Shown: positions 8,560 through 17,950, numbered from the stretch's first letter. The stretch is DNA of 64,000 nt from Luteolibacter luteus (GCF_012913485.1 NZ_CP051774.1:2046001-2110000), one strand, 5' to 3'. Made by a program: numbers and translations. Notes: generated by a model from the sequence alone, not told the origin.

Positions 8560-8603
8560 TGCGGGCTTTTGGAAAAGTGGTTTGGCTTGGAATCAGGGGC
8601 TGC

Positions 8604-9383
8604 TTACTTGGCGGCTGCTTCCGCACCCGGGACCACGCGGTCACCGACGGAGATGGTCACATCCTGAGCAACGGAATCCGGGATGATCTCGGCCGCAGCG
8701 CGGCCGCTTTCCACGGAACGAACCCGGAGCTTGCCGATCACGGCACCACCGCGGATCACATCAAGGGTGGAACCCGAAACCACACCGGCAGTATTGCCGA
8801 TCGGGAGAGTCACGAACCCGTAGGACGGGTAAACGGAACCGACGCGGGTGGAGGAGAAGAACGAGTGCTTGTTGGAGTAGTTGCTGTTCTTCACCGTGTA
8901 GCCACCGATAACTCCTTCGGTGCGGGTCTTTTCGGAAGTCATGTCCGCGAGCTTCGCCTCGGTGGTCGCGATGCTGAGGTCGAATTCCTCAATGTCCGCC
9001 TTGGTGCGCTGAAGCTTGCCAACGAGACCCTCGATATCACCGATTTCCTTGAGCTGCTCTTGGATGCTGGTGATCTTGGCAGCATTGCCATCTGCCTCGG
9101 TCTTCTTCGCCGAAACCTGGGTCTCGACGTCGTTGTTCTTCTTGGTTTCCGCCGTTTCCTTCTCGCGAAGGCCGACCGTTTCTTCTTCGGCGGTCTTGCG
9201 GGTGGAGGCGGTCTCATCGAAGTCAGCTACCAGGCTCTCGTGCTTGGCCGTACTCGTGGCAAGACGGTCCTGCTCGGTCTTCCGGGCGCTGATCTCATTT
9301 TCGTACGCTTCCTTGTTTTTGAACGCAAGGAATGCGGCGGCTGCGAGTGCAATGGCACTAAGAATGGCAAAAACGTTGGCCAT
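8604..9383 (-). CDS. Coiled-coil membrane-anchored protein (paralogue 1)
   Basis: A 259-residue protein with the same plan as its downstream neighbour: a membrane segment (VFAILSAIALAAAAFLAF), a long Lys/Glu/Ala-rich coiled coil (about residues 25-170), and a C-terminal domain with 'SYGFVTLPIGNTAGVVSG', 'LDVIRGGAVIGKLRV' and 'ISVGDRVV'. Its start is divergent from the ABC transporter at 9523. The paired architecture suggests heteromeric coiled-coil assembly. No catalytic motif is visible. Confidence 0.7.
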   Translation of the reverse strand: MANVFAILSAIALAAAAFLAFKNKEAYENEISARKTEQDRLATSTAKHESLVADFDETASTRKTAEEETVGLREKETAETKKNNDVETQVSAKKTEADGNAAKITSIQEQLKEIGDIEGLVGKLQRTKADIEEFDLSIATTEAKLADMTSEKTRTEGVIGGYTVKNSNYSNKHSFFSSTRVGSVYPSYGFVTLPIGNTAGVVSGSTLDVIRGGAVIGKLRVRSVESGRAAAEIIPDSVAQDVTISVGDRVVPGAEAAAK

Positions 9384-9522
9384 GGGGTTTTGTCAGGTGA
9401 CGGTTGGGTCTTGTTCTAAGGCGCAAGCTAGGGAGGCTCTATCGGACCCGGCAATACCAAATTTCACGATTGTGCAACGTGGATTTACAAAGGATGGACA
9501 GCGCAGCACCCTACATCGGTCG

Positions 9523-11259
9523 ATGAGTTCCATACCCCGCGTTTTCTCGTATCTACGGCATTATCCGGGCCATGCCGCGGCCCAATTGGTCTGTGCCATC
9601 GGGATGACCTTGGCGGTTTTCGTGTTCCCTAACGCGACCCGTCACGTCATCGATGTCATCATTCCAAATCCGGCCCGCCACGGGGAATTCGGATTCTGGA
9701 TCGGGCTGGCCCTGTTGGGCTTCTTCCTGAAGGACGGACTGAATTCTCTCCGGATCTTCGTGAACAATACCTTCGAGCAGAAGGTGATCTATGACATCCG
9801 GGAGGACCTCTATTCGAAGATCCAGCGCCTGCCGCTGAAGTGGTTCGATACCCGCCGCACCGGGGATGTGATGACCCGCGTGGTGGAAGACGTGACCAAT
9901 ATGGAACGGGTGCTGATCGATGGGGTCGAGCAGGGACTGGTGGCCGCGCTGCAGGTAATCGGCGTAGGGATCTTCCTCTTCTATCTGAATGCCGGGGTCG
10001 CCCTCTGGGCCACCCTGCCGGTGCCGCTCCTGGCCATAGGGGCCTGGTTCTATTCCACCAAGGGCCGGGACCGCTACCGGAACCAGCGGGATGCCGCCTC
10101 GGATCTCAATGCAATCCTCCACGACAACATCTCCGGCATCCGCCAGATCAAGGCCTACGCCGCCGAGGAGCCGGAGCTGAACCGCTTCAACCGTTACTCC
10201 GAGGCCCTGCGACGCGCATCCCTGCGGATGATGAAGTGGTGGGCCATCTACTCCCCCACCATGTCCTTCGTCCGGATGACCGGCTATGTCTTCGTGCTGG
10301 CCTTCGGAGGCCGGGCGGTGATGGAGGGCTCCTTGAAGCAGGGCGACTTCGTGGCTTTCTTCCTCTCACTTTCCCTTTTCTACGATCCGATCGACCGCCT
10401 GAACGGTTTGAACCAGATGATCCTCTCCGGCCGTGCAGCGGCAGACCGGGTCTTTGAAATCCTGGATTCCGAGGACGAATTGAACGCTTCGGAAGGAGCA
10501 TCCCTGCCCGCAAAGATCGACGGTCACGTGCGCTTCCAGGATGTTTCCTTCTCCTACGGCGACCAGCCGACCCTCCACAACGTGGACTTGGAAGCCCGCC
10601 CCGGGCAGACGATCGCGCTGGTAGGCTCGACCGGCGCGGGGAAATCGACGGTGCTCTCCATCCTCACCCGCTTCTACGAGCGGGACAGCGGGGCGGTAAC
10701 CATCGACGGGATCGACATCGCGGGACTCTCCAAGAATTCGCTGCGGGACCGACTCGGCTACGTGACCCAGGAGCCCTTCCTCTTCAACGGCACGGTCCGG
10801 GAGAACCTGGCACTGGCAAAACGGCATGCGACAGACGGGGAAATGTGGACCGCACTCGAAGCGGCCCACGCAGCGACTTTCGTGAAGGCCCTGCCCCAAG
10901 AACTGGACACGAATGTCGGCGAACGCGGCGTCAAGCTGTCCGGCGGGGAGAAGCAGCGGCTCTCGATCGCCCGGGCCCTGCTGAAGAATGCTCCGATCTT
11001 GCTGCTGGACGAGGCGACCGCCTCCGTGGACAGCGAGACCGAGCGCCAGATTCAGGACGCGCTGGACCGCCTGATGGAAAACCGCACCGCCTTTGTGATC
11101 GCTCACCGGCTTTCGACGATCCGGAACGCAAACAAGATCTACGTGCTCGAAAAGGGCCGGGTGATCGAGGAAGGCACTCATGAGGAGCTGTGGGCACGTG
11201 GCGGGAAGTATGCCGAGCTGTGCCGGAAGTCCTTCCTCAATCAGGAAGGGATTGCCTGA
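9523..11259 (+). CDS. ABC transporter, fused permease and ATPase (exporter type)
   Basis: A 578-residue half-transporter of the MsbA/BmrA class that would act as a dimer in the inner membrane. Residues 1-310 form the six-helix exporter domain with the coupling-helix region 'QRLPLKWFDTRRTGDVMTR'. The ATPase half is complete: Walker A 'GSTGAGKST', Q-loop 'YVTQEPFLF', signature 'LSGGEKQR', Walker B 'ILLLDEAT' and switch 'IAHRLST'. The start MSSIPRVFSYLRHYPGHAA lies at 9523; upstream in-frame codons are antisense to the coiled-coil gene and are rejected. The substrate could be a lipid such as lipid A core, but the sequence does not decide this. Confidence 0.9.
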   Translation: MSSIPRVFSYLRHYPGHAAAQLVCAIGMTLAVFVFPNATRHVIDVIIPNPARHGEFGFWIGLALLGFFLKDGLNSLRIFVNNTFEQKVIYDIREDLYSKIQRLPLKWFDTRRTGDVMTRVVEDVTNMERVLIDGVEQGLVAALQVIGVGIFLFYLNAGVALWATLPVPLLAIGAWFYSTKGRDRYRNQRDAASDLNAILHDNISGIRQIKAYAAEEPELNRFNRYSEALRRASLRMMKWWAIYSPTMSFVRMTGYVFVLAFGGRAVMEGSLKQGDFVAFFLSLSLFYDPIDRLNGLNQMILSGRAAADRVFEILDSEDELNASEGASLPAKIDGHVRFQDVSFSYGDQPTLHNVDLEARPGQTIALVGSTGAGKSTVLSILTRFYERDSGAVTIDGIDIAGLSKNSLRDRLGYVTQEPFLFNGTVRENLALAKRHATDGEMWTALEAAHAATFVKALPQELDTNVGERGVKLSGGEKQRLSIARALLKNAPILLLDEATASVDSETERQIQDALDRLMENRTAFVIAHRLSTIRNANKIYVLEKGRVIEEGTHEELWARGGKYAELCRKSFLNQEGIA

Positions 11260-11609
11260 GAAAACGCCGAATCACTGGTTACCGGCACTTGGCTGGCACA
11301 AGCCAGCCTTCCGGAGTCCCCAAAGTCAGATCGGGGCCCTCTCTGGCAGTAGAAGGTCCGCCCCAAAACGGGGCATGCTCGCCAGCACGATGTCTTCTCC
11401 GCGCAATTCCCCTCGCAAACCTGCTGGTCGCAGTCAACTCAGCCAGCGCCCCTTGGAATCCCGCCCAGCCTGTTAATTTCCCTGTTTTAACAGGCTTATC
11501 AGGCGACCGGAGCAGCACCTGCTGCCATGTTCACCCGGGGTTCCCGGACCCTCATCTTTACTTTTTCGGGAAGCTTCGCTTGCTGGGGAGCCTCGCACGC
11601 CGCGTTCGC
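11260..11609. other. Intergenic stretch with hairpin and repeat copy
   Basis: No gene is apparent in these 350 bases. A 7-bp hairpin (ggctggc-acaa-gccagcc, 11291-11308) lies 30 bases after the ABC transporter stop and may be a weak terminator, though it lacks a T run. The 26-bp repeat at 11469-11494 is listed separately. The remainder is GC-rich with no convincing coding bias. Confidence 0.5.
11469..11494 (-). repeat. 26-bp dispersed repeat, copy A
   Basis: The reverse complement of this stretch matches 40629-40654 at 24 of 26 positions. The element is built from CCTGTTA/TAACAGG half-sites around a GGGAAA core. It is AT-rich against a GC-rich background and lies in intergenic DNA both times. 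Confidence 0.6.
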
Positions 11610-12017
11610 ATGAAATCATTCCTTCAGCTCAAGTTCATCCCGCTCAATTCCTCGCTGGCCCTGCTGCTCCTGCGCCTCTGGCTGGGTGGCTCGATGCTGG
11701 CGCTCCACGGTTGGGGAAAGCTGCAAAAGCTGGTGAATGGCGAATTCGGGTCCACCGATCCGCTCAAGATCGGTGCGATGCCCACGCTGGTATTGGCAGT
11801 CCTTTGCGAGTTCTTGGGATCGGCCTTTATCATTGCCGGATTTCTCACGCGCTTCTCTGCCCTGATGCTGGCGATCACCATGGGAGTGGCATGGGGAGTG
11901 GTCCACAACATGAAGCTCTCCGGTCCGGGAAGCGGCGAGCTCGCCTTCATCTACCTCGGAGGCTACCTGACCCTGCTCTTCGCCGGAGCCGGAAAATACA
12001 GCGTGGAAAAGGGCTAG
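11610..12017 (+). CDS. DoxX family membrane protein
   Basis: A 135-residue protein with four membrane segments, fitting the DoxX/DoxD-like family: 'LLLLRLWLGGSMLALHGWGK' near the start, 'LCEFLGSAFIIAGFLTRF' in the middle and 'IYLGGYLTLLFAGAGKYSV' at the end. DoxX proteins are inner-membrane proteins linked to redox stress or to quinone-coupled oxidoreductases, but many have no fixed role. The ATG at 11610 (MKSFLQLKFIPL) is preferred over the long upstream open frame, which has no coding character. The next gene starts 61 bases downstream on the same strand. Confidence 0.85.
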   Translation: MKSFLQLKFIPLNSSLALLLLRLWLGGSMLALHGWGKLQKLVNGEFGSTDPLKIGAMPTLVLAVLCEFLGSAFIIAGFLTRFSALMLAITMGVAWGVVHNMKLSGPGSGELAFIYLGGYLTLLFAGAGKYSVEKG

Positions 12018-12078
12018 GAGAACTGTTGGAGAAAAAACATCTGACAGCGGGTGCCGGGGGCGGCAGGATTTTCCGCGC

Positions 12079-13941
12079 ATGAGGCATCACTTCCTCTGGC
12101 TGCTGGTCCCGGCGGCGGCGTGGCTCGGCTACCGGCCCCACACCGCAAAGACGGACCCTGCCGACGCCGCCACCAAAACGTCCCGCGCGGGAGAAATCGC
12201 CGCGGGCATGGAGCGCGCCACGACGGCGGACTTGGAAGCGGAAGCGGCGAAGCTCCGCGGCGCGACCCCGGATCACCCGGACGAGCAGTTGGAGCGGAAC
12301 ACCCGCAGCCGGCTGCTCTGCATCCGCTGGGCGGAGCTCGATCCGGAAGGCGCGTGGGCTCGACTGCAAGGAGAGGAAAATCACGACCTCCGCGCCCAGC
12401 TGACGGCAGAGTGGGCGCTGCGGAACCCTTCCGCCGCCTTCGCCGCGCTCGACACTTGGGAAGGAAGGGAGAAAGGGGCCCTCGATCTGATCGGGAAGGA
12501 ATTGATCACGCGAGATCCGGAGATTTTCGCCGCCTACTACGCCCGCTACTACATGCCCTACCCCGACGGCGGTTCGGCGTGGCTGGCGGTAGTGGAGAAG
12601 AATCCGGCGAAGTTCGAGGAGATCGCCAAGGCACTGCTCGACGAAGGACGCAGCTCCCATTCCAGCGCCTCTGCCATCTACGGGGTGCTGGCGAAGCTGC
12701 GGGCCCAGAAGGACGCTGCCGGGACCTTGGAGTGGGCCATGACCCTTGAGCCCGAGGTGAGTAAAGCCGCGGTCGCGGAAGCTCTGAAAAAGATGGCCGA
12801 AGCCCATCCGGCTGCCGCTTGGAAGGCACTCAACAGCGAGGATCCGCGCTTCAAGTCGCTGTTTCCGGTCGGGGAAAACGAGATGATTTCCGCGGCAATC
12901 CTGCGGCTGGTCGGGAAGGATGATCCGGTTGCCGCCTTCAAGCTTATCAAGGAGAACTCCACGGGCGATCTCTACGACCTGTTCGTCGCCGAACCACTGG
13001 ACGGCCTTCTGATCGGCGCGATCCAAGCCGGAAAGATGGACGTGATGGACGCCTACCGCTTGGCCGGAGAATCCGGAATCGGAAATCACGGCTACGCGAT
13101 GATGAACTCCAGCTTCTGGGGCAAACTTCCGACCGCAAAGCTGGAGGAGACCGCCCGGGCGCTCGCTGCCGAAGCTGGCTCCGACCGCCGGTCGGTCATT
13201 CTGGGCGCGCTGCTCAATGAGTGGAAAGAGCGGGACGAAGGCTCGGCAATCGCCTTTGCATCAACCCTGCCGAATCCGGCACTGCGCGCGGAAGTCTACG
13301 CTCGCTGCTTCACCACGCCGGAAGGCTCGGTAGCGGATTCCGACTACTTCGCTGCCACCCTTCACAAGATCCCGACCCAAGACCGGGCCGCGGCTCTATT
13401 GGACGCGCTCAACTACGTTGATCTGGTGAGAAATCCCGATGCTACCCATGGACCGGCGATGCAACCGGAGGCCTTGGCGGTGGACCTGAGCGAGTTGCCA
13501 CCCTCCGAGGCGGCAAAGAAAGCAGTGCTTTCCAATTCCTCGCGCTGGGGGGCCTCCGATCCCTTGTCAGCGCTTGCTTGGGCCGATGCACAGAAAGATT
13601 CCGAAGCCAAGGCAGCAGGCTACGCCGGTGCCGTGAACGGCTGGGCACTGCATGATCCCTATGCGGCGGCGGAGTGGCTGGCCACGAAACCGGCCGACCG
13701 GGCGCGGGATGCAGGCACCCTCTATCTGGTCAAGCGCATGGCCGCGAGCGATGCCGAGGGCGCTTGGGAATGGACCGCCTCGATGAGCGATCCCACATGG
13801 CGGCTGGAGGCGCGGAGCGAGGCCATGAAAGCATGGCTGGCCGATGACCCGGAGGCGGCACGCGCGGCTTTCAAGAAAATCTCCCCCACCCTGCCGAAGG
13901 CGGAGCGGAGCAAACTAGCTGAAAGCATTTCCCTGAAATGA
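12079..13941 (+). CDS. Secreted helical-repeat protein, first of a coupled pair
   Basis: A 620-residue protein with an N-terminal signal or anchor (HHFLWLLVPAAAWLGY) and then a long run of degenerate helical repeats of roughly 35-40 residues. Typical units contain 'LDPEGAWARLQG', 'RNPSAAFAALDTW', 'DDPVAAFKLIKENS' and 'HDPYAAAEWLATKPADRAR'. The spacing suggests a HEAT/TPR-like superhelix used for protein contacts. No catalytic motif is visible. The last four bases overlap the start of the next gene (ATGA), which has the same repeats, so the two are probably co-translated and may form one complex. I do not know the function. Confidence 0.7.
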   Translation: MRHHFLWLLVPAAAWLGYRPHTAKTDPADAATKTSRAGEIAAGMERATTADLEAEAAKLRGATPDHPDEQLERNTRSRLLCIRWAELDPEGAWARLQGEENHDLRAQLTAEWALRNPSAAFAALDTWEGREKGALDLIGKELITRDPEIFAAYYARYYMPYPDGGSAWLAVVEKNPAKFEEIAKALLDEGRSSHSSASAIYGVLAKLRAQKDAAGTLEWAMTLEPEVSKAAVAEALKKMAEAHPAAAWKALNSEDPRFKSLFPVGENEMISAAILRLVGKDDPVAAFKLIKENSTGDLYDLFVAEPLDGLLIGAIQAGKMDVMDAYRLAGESGIGNHGYAMMNSSFWGKLPTAKLEETARALAAEAGSDRRSVILGALLNEWKERDEGSAIAFASTLPNPALRAEVYARCFTTPEGSVADSDYFAATLHKIPTQDRAAALLDALNYVDLVRNPDATHGPAMQPEALAVDLSELPPSEAAKKAVLSNSSRWGASDPLSALAWADAQKDSEAKAAGYAGAVNGWALHDPYAAAEWLATKPADRARDAGTLYLVKRMAASDAEGAWEWTASMSDPTWRLEARSEAMKAWLADDPEAARAAFKKISPTLPKAERSKLAESISLK

Positions 13942-15503
13942 AGGCGATCCTTCCCATTTCCATGGCCGTGGCCGCCTTCTTCGCGGCGCGGATGTTGCCG
14001 GGCACGCTGGAAAAAGCCACCAGTGCAAGGCAAGCTTCCGGGAAGACGTCCTCTCGCCCCCAGCCGGAAGGCGTGGGGCAGCGAGCGACCCATCTGGCAG
14101 CGATCGAGAGCGTGCGTCCGGACTCTTTCGAGCAGCTCTATCGAAGCGGGAAATTCTCTCGCGACGAGATCATGGACGCGGCTCGCCGGCTCGCGGCCAA
14201 GGACCCGGCCGGAACTTGGGAAATAGTGAAGACCGCGGAATTCCCGATGCAACTGCGCCGCGACTTGCTGACCCTCGTGGCGGGAATGTGGGGCGAGCGC
14301 GACTTGGACGGGCTGCTCGCGAATCCCGAGGCTGCGAAGATGGCCGAAAATTTCTTCTGCAGCGCGGTATGGAAGCTGACCGGAGGAAGCGACGAGCAGT
14401 CGGAAAAGGTGGCCGAGGTCTTCGGCAAACTTTCCCCGATGATCTGCCGCTTCTATTCCTATGCCATCCTCCCGAAGGACCCGGAAATCGGAGCCGGGCG
14501 CATCCAAAGCCTGCCGGAGGGTGAGGCAAAGGACCGGATCGCTTCGGCTTACGCGTCGGCTTGGATAGAAAAGGATCCTCAAGCCGCCATCGTCTGGCTG
14601 CGCCAACTCGGACCGGATCTCCGCGGTCGGGTGATCGAGCGATTCTCGGGCGACCTTCTCGCCAAGCCGGCAGATCATGATCCACAGGCGATGGCCGTCA
14701 CCATGGAGTGGCTGGAGAAGGAGGCGACCCCAACCGCCCGGGCACGCCTGGGTGCCGACTTCTGTGCAAGCTTGGCGGAATCGGACCCGGCAGCAGCCTT
14801 GTCGTGGGCATCCAGCCACTTGTCCTCCGGCCCGCTGGCCGAAGCAACGGGCAAGATCACGGCGCTGATGATGCGCCGTGACCCCGCGTCCGCCCGTGCC
14901 GCGGTGGAAAGCCTACCACCTGGCGGAATGAAGCACCGCGCCGCCTCTGAAGTGGCCACCCGGTGGGCTGGCACCGCGCCTGAGGAAGCCGTATCTTGGT
15001 GGATGCAGAATGTAGCGAAATCCGAGTGGGACCGCTCCTCGGATGGGATCGGAATGGCATGGTATCAAAGTGCCCCCCAAAGCCTGCTGGATCACATCCG
15101 CAATCCCGAGGCCTCCGATCTGCCCGAAGGCATCGCGACCACCGCAGCCCGGGAGCTTTTCCGGCAAGACAAGGTCGCCGCTTTCGACTGGATCGAGACC
15201 GTCCCCGCATCCCGCCGCGACGCCCTCTTTGACGCGGTCTATCATTCCTGGGCCTGGCAAGCACCGGGCGAGGCGGCAGCATTCCTGGAAACCCGCCCGG
15301 AGCTCGCCACACCCGAGCTAAGCCGGAAGATCGTGGAAGCATGGTATGACCGGGAGCCATCGGCAGCGATCGCGTGGGTGGCCCAACTTCCTTGGGGAGG
15401 CACGCGCGAGGCAGCGCTGAAGGAAGCCAAGCAGAAGGCGGAAAGCATGGCTGCCGGAGGCGGGAGCTTTCCGGAGGAACTCCGCGTACTACTGCGAAAC
15501 TGA
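13938..15503 (+). CDS. Secreted helical-repeat protein, second of a coupled pair
   Basis: A 521-residue protein beginning MKAILPISMAVAAFFAARML, a signal anchor. The rest is the same kind of alpha-helical repeat as in the gene before: 'KDPAGTWEIVKTAEFP', 'KDPQAAIVWLRQLGPDLRGR', 'SDPAAALSWASSHL' and 'REPSAAIAWVAQLPWGG'. Recurrent DPxxAxxW motifs mark about eight units. The start overlaps the upstream stop by four bases. It is shorter than its partner, suggesting tandem duplication with loss of repeats. No enzymatic residues are evident; a scaffold role is only an inference. Confidence 0.7.
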   Translation: MKAILPISMAVAAFFAARMLPGTLEKATSARQASGKTSSRPQPEGVGQRATHLAAIESVRPDSFEQLYRSGKFSRDEIMDAARRLAAKDPAGTWEIVKTAEFPMQLRRDLLTLVAGMWGERDLDGLLANPEAAKMAENFFCSAVWKLTGGSDEQSEKVAEVFGKLSPMICRFYSYAILPKDPEIGAGRIQSLPEGEAKDRIASAYASAWIEKDPQAAIVWLRQLGPDLRGRVIERFSGDLLAKPADHDPQAMAVTMEWLEKEATPTARARLGADFCASLAESDPAAALSWASSHLSSGPLAEATGKITALMMRRDPASARAAVESLPPGGMKHRAASEVATRWAGTAPEEAVSWWMQNVAKSEWDRSSDGIGMAWYQSAPQSLLDHIRNPEASDLPEGIATTAARELFRQDKVAAFDWIETVPASRRDALFDAVYHSWAWQAPGEAAAFLETRPELATPELSRKIVEAWYDREPSAAIAWVAQLPWGGTREAALKEAKQKAESMAAGGGSFPEELRVLLRN

Positions 15504-15576
15504 CGGAATCGGTCAATTCTCCCGGCACTCCCCGATTTCCCTTCACAAATCAAAGGCACAGGAACGTTCTAGAAGG

Positions 15577-16713
15577 GTGAAAACGATCATCGCCTCCCTG
15601 CTCCTTGCAGCCTCCGCCACCGCTACTTACGCCCAGAAACCCGGTGACAGCGTCACCCCCGAAACCCTCGGCAAGCTCGAGTGGGTCAAGGGTGAGGCAC
15701 CGAGGGAATGGGAACCGGGAAAAGTTTACATCCTCGAGTGCTGGGCCACTTGGTGCGGCCCGTGCCTGGCTGCGATTCCCCACGTGGACGAGCTTTACGA
15801 CAAGTATTCGGAAAAGGGACTCCGCGTGATCGGCGTGAACGTGTGGGAAGACGGCAAGGACAAGGTCGCTGAATTCGTCACCAAGAAAGGCGATGGCATG
15901 TCCTATCCGGTCGCATACACCGGAAAGGGCGGCGCTTTCGAGAAGGAGTGGCTCACGCCCGCCGGAGTGAAGGGCATCCCGCACGCTTTCGTGGTGAAGG
16001 ACGGGAAGGTGATCCTGGCCACCCATCCGATGCAGATCAGCAACGACGTGATCGAGGGCCTGCTGGCAGGCGGGGAAGCCCAGGAGAAAGTGCTCACCTC
16101 CATCAAGGAAGCCGAAAAGAAGCAGGGCCAGATCGGCGAGACGATGCAGGCTTTCCGCGCCGCCGCGGCGAAGAAGGACACCGCCGGAATGGAGAAGGCG
16201 ATCGCCGACCTGAAGGCTCTGGACGAAACGAGCCGCTATGTTCCGGCAATGAACTTCGAACTGCTGGTGGCCAAGGGCGACTGGACGGGCGTGGAAACGA
16301 ATGTGAAGTCCCTCGCAGGCGACCCGATGGGACGAGTCATGGTAGGATTGGCGGCGCAGCGTTCCGTGAAGGAGCCGCAAGCCCCGGAATCCTTCCGCAA
16401 GATGATCAGCGAAGAGCTTTCGAAGCTGCTGGCGGAAAAGGGCCAGCCTTACGAATTCCAGACGCTGACCCAAGTCCAGTGGTCGCTGGGCGACAAGGAA
16501 GCCGCCAAGATCTCTGCAGCGAAGGCCGCCGACTCGGCCAAGGAACTCCAAAAGACGGCTCCGAGATTCCCGGTAACGCCTTTCGAGCGCTACGCCGAGG
16601 CAGTGGCCAAGGGTGAGCTACCAACGACCGAACAAGTGGGCGAATGGACGCGCGAGGCAATGGAAGCGGCAAAGGCCGCCGAGGCCGCTGGCGAGACCAA
16701 GAAGGAAGGCTGA
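15577..16713 (+). CDS. TlpA-like thioredoxin-fold protein with long C-terminal extension
   Basis: Starts with GTG (VKTIIASLLLAASATATYA is a clear signal peptide). A periplasmic thioredoxin-like domain occupies about residues 25-165, with active site 'CWATWCGPC' (CxxC motif is the second and third Cys), the cis-Pro segment 'KGIPHAFVV', and 'GLRVIGVNVWED'. This suggests a thiol-disulfide oxidoreductase of the TlpA/ResA type, used in envelope protein or cytochrome maturation. The remaining ~200 residues are helical and rich in Ala/Lys/Glu, which is long for the family and probably a separate binding domain. The gene follows the repeat-protein pair on the same strand. Confidence 0.85.
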   Translation: MKTIIASLLLAASATATYAQKPGDSVTPETLGKLEWVKGEAPREWEPGKVYILECWATWCGPCLAAIPHVDELYDKYSEKGLRVIGVNVWEDGKDKVAEFVTKKGDGMSYPVAYTGKGGAFEKEWLTPAGVKGIPHAFVVKDGKVILATHPMQISNDVIEGLLAGGEAQEKVLTSIKEAEKKQGQIGETMQAFRAAAAKKDTAGMEKAIADLKALDETSRYVPAMNFELLVAKGDWTGVETNVKSLAGDPMGRVMVGLAAQRSVKEPQAPESFRKMISEELSKLLAEKGQPYEFQTLTQVQWSLGDKEAAKISAAKAADSAKELQKTAPRFPVTPFERYAEAVAKGELPTTEQVGEWTREAMEAAKAAEAAGETKKEG

Positions 16714-16729
16714 GAAAAGCTATCGGCGG

Positions 16730-16752
16730 GGCCTCATAAGGGTTATGAGGCC
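16730..16752. terminator. Hairpin between converging genes
   Basis: A perfect 10-bp stem (ggcctcataa / ttatgaggcc) with a GGG loop lies 17 bases after the thioredoxin-like gene and 18 bases from the end of the converging GYF_2 gene. It lacks a T tract in both directions, so it is probably a weak bidirectional terminator. Confidence 0.5.
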
Positions 16753-16769
16753 TGTTCCAAGGCTTCCGG

Positions 16770-17531
16770 CTAGCGATCAGGAAGAGCTGCGGAGCGTAGC
16801 TCCTTGAACTGCTTCAGGAGGTCCTCCAGCATGCCGGAATCCTTCATGACGCCAAAGGAGCCGGCCAAGCCCGCAACTACCAAGCCGATGGCAGCGAGAA
16901 TGCCAGCCCAGTAGAGGAAGGCGAGCAGCTTGCCAATCCCATCGAGGCGCTTGACGCCGGCATAACCCGCGGGACAGGCGACGCAGCGGTAGAGAAGCCA
17001 GAGATTGAGGACGGGAATCAAAAGGCCGAGGGTCCACCAGCCGCTCATGCCGAGATTGTGGAAGCGCTTTACCTGAGATACGAGCGCGAGGATGCCGACC
17101 AAGGGCGGGGCAACCATCGGCAGGTAATTCTGATAGGGCATGGGCACGTAGGGCTTCATGAAGCCTATGGCCACTCCCCAGCCGGTGAGGATCAAGGAGG
17201 GCAAAACCACGGTGCCCATGATGTAGCCGATCCGCCCGGTGCCCCCCTGATGCCCCTTTGGCACGATCACCGGCGAGACATACTCCCCGGTCTGAGAGAG
17301 GGATTCGGTGCCTGCCAGGGAATCTTCGTGGCGGCTCTGGACCGCACGGCGCTCGAAAAGCCCCTCGATCTCGCCAGCGGGCTCCCAGTCGCTAAGGCTC
17401 GTGGTCCACACCAGATCATTCCGCGGGTCCAGCTTGCCGGACTGGGAAAGCTCTAGCAAATAGTCGAAACCCACGGGACCGAAACGCTCCCCTTGGGTCG
17501 AATAAAACCACTGCTGGTCTTGGGCGGTCAC
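16770..17531 (-). CDS. GYF_2 (DUF4339) domain membrane protein
   Basis: A 253-residue protein. The N-terminus 'QQWFYSTQGERFGPVGFDYL' followed by 'DLVWTTSLSDWEPAGEI' is the GYF_2/DUF4339 domain, a short peptide-binding module common in bacterial membrane proteins. The C-terminal half has four or five hydrophobic segments, including 'WWTLGLLIPVLNLWLLYRCV', which recalls small DUF805-type membrane regions. The GTG at 17531 places the GYF_2 domain directly at the start; an upstream ATG at 17666 adds 45 residues without domain character. A TTGACT motif lies just upstream on the minus strand. Function unknown. Confidence 0.75.
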   Translation of the reverse strand: MTAQDQQWFYSTQGERFGPVGFDYLLELSQSGKLDPRNDLVWTTSLSDWEPAGEIEGLFERRAVQSRHEDSLAGTESLSQTGEYVSPVIVPKGHQGGTGRIGYIMGTVVLPSLILTGWGVAIGFMKPYVPMPYQNYLPMVAPPLVGILALVSQVKRFHNLGMSGWWTLGLLIPVLNLWLLYRCVACPAGYAGVKRLDGIGKLLAFLYWAGILAAIGLVVAGLAGSFGVMKDSGMLEDLLKQFKELRSAALPDR

Positions 17532-17686
17532 AGCGCTTCGAGTATCTGAAAATTTTAGAAAAGTCAAACTTACTGGATGCGGAAGCAGGAGAGATTTGGA
17601 GGAGATTCCAAGATTTGCCTTGACGCTTGGTCCGTGGCCGCCATCCTCCTCGCCCCGCGCAAGCAACCCTTTCCTATTTTTCCACC

Positions 17687-17950
17687 ATGGCCCGCGTCTG
17701 CAGCATCCGAGGAAGCCGAGTCCGTTCCGGCGGCAAGATCAACCGTTCCGGTCTCGCTAAGAAAAAGGGCGGTATCGGCCGTCACGTCACCAAAGTCGTG
17801 AAGCGCAAGGTGGCTCCGAATCTCCAATCCAAGCGCATCTGGGTTCCAGAGCTGGGCCGTTACGTCCGCCTCACCCTCAGCGCCAAGGCAATCAAGACCA
17901 TCAACAAGAACGGCGCCCACGCCACCTTGAAGGAAGCCGGTCTCATCTAA
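17687..17950 (+). CDS. rpmB: 50S ribosomal protein L28
   Basis: An 87-residue basic protein of the large ribosomal subunit. The pattern 'RVCSIRGSRVRSGGKINRS', then 'VAPNLQSKRIWVPELGRYV' and 'LTLSAKAIKTINKNG' matches bL28. Only one Cys is present, so this is the zinc-free form. The ATG at 17687 has the standard MARVC start. The gene is transcribed alone with its own terminator at 17989. Confidence 0.93.
   Translation: MARVCSIRGSRVRSGGKINRSGLAKKKGGIGRHVTKVVKRKVAPNLQSKRIWVPELGRYVRLTLSAKAIKTINKNGAHATLKEAGLI

Noticed and set aside
9523-11259. Candidate missing ATPase for ModB
   Set aside because: It is a fused exporter-type permease-ATPase, and ModB needs a separate ModC-type ATPase.
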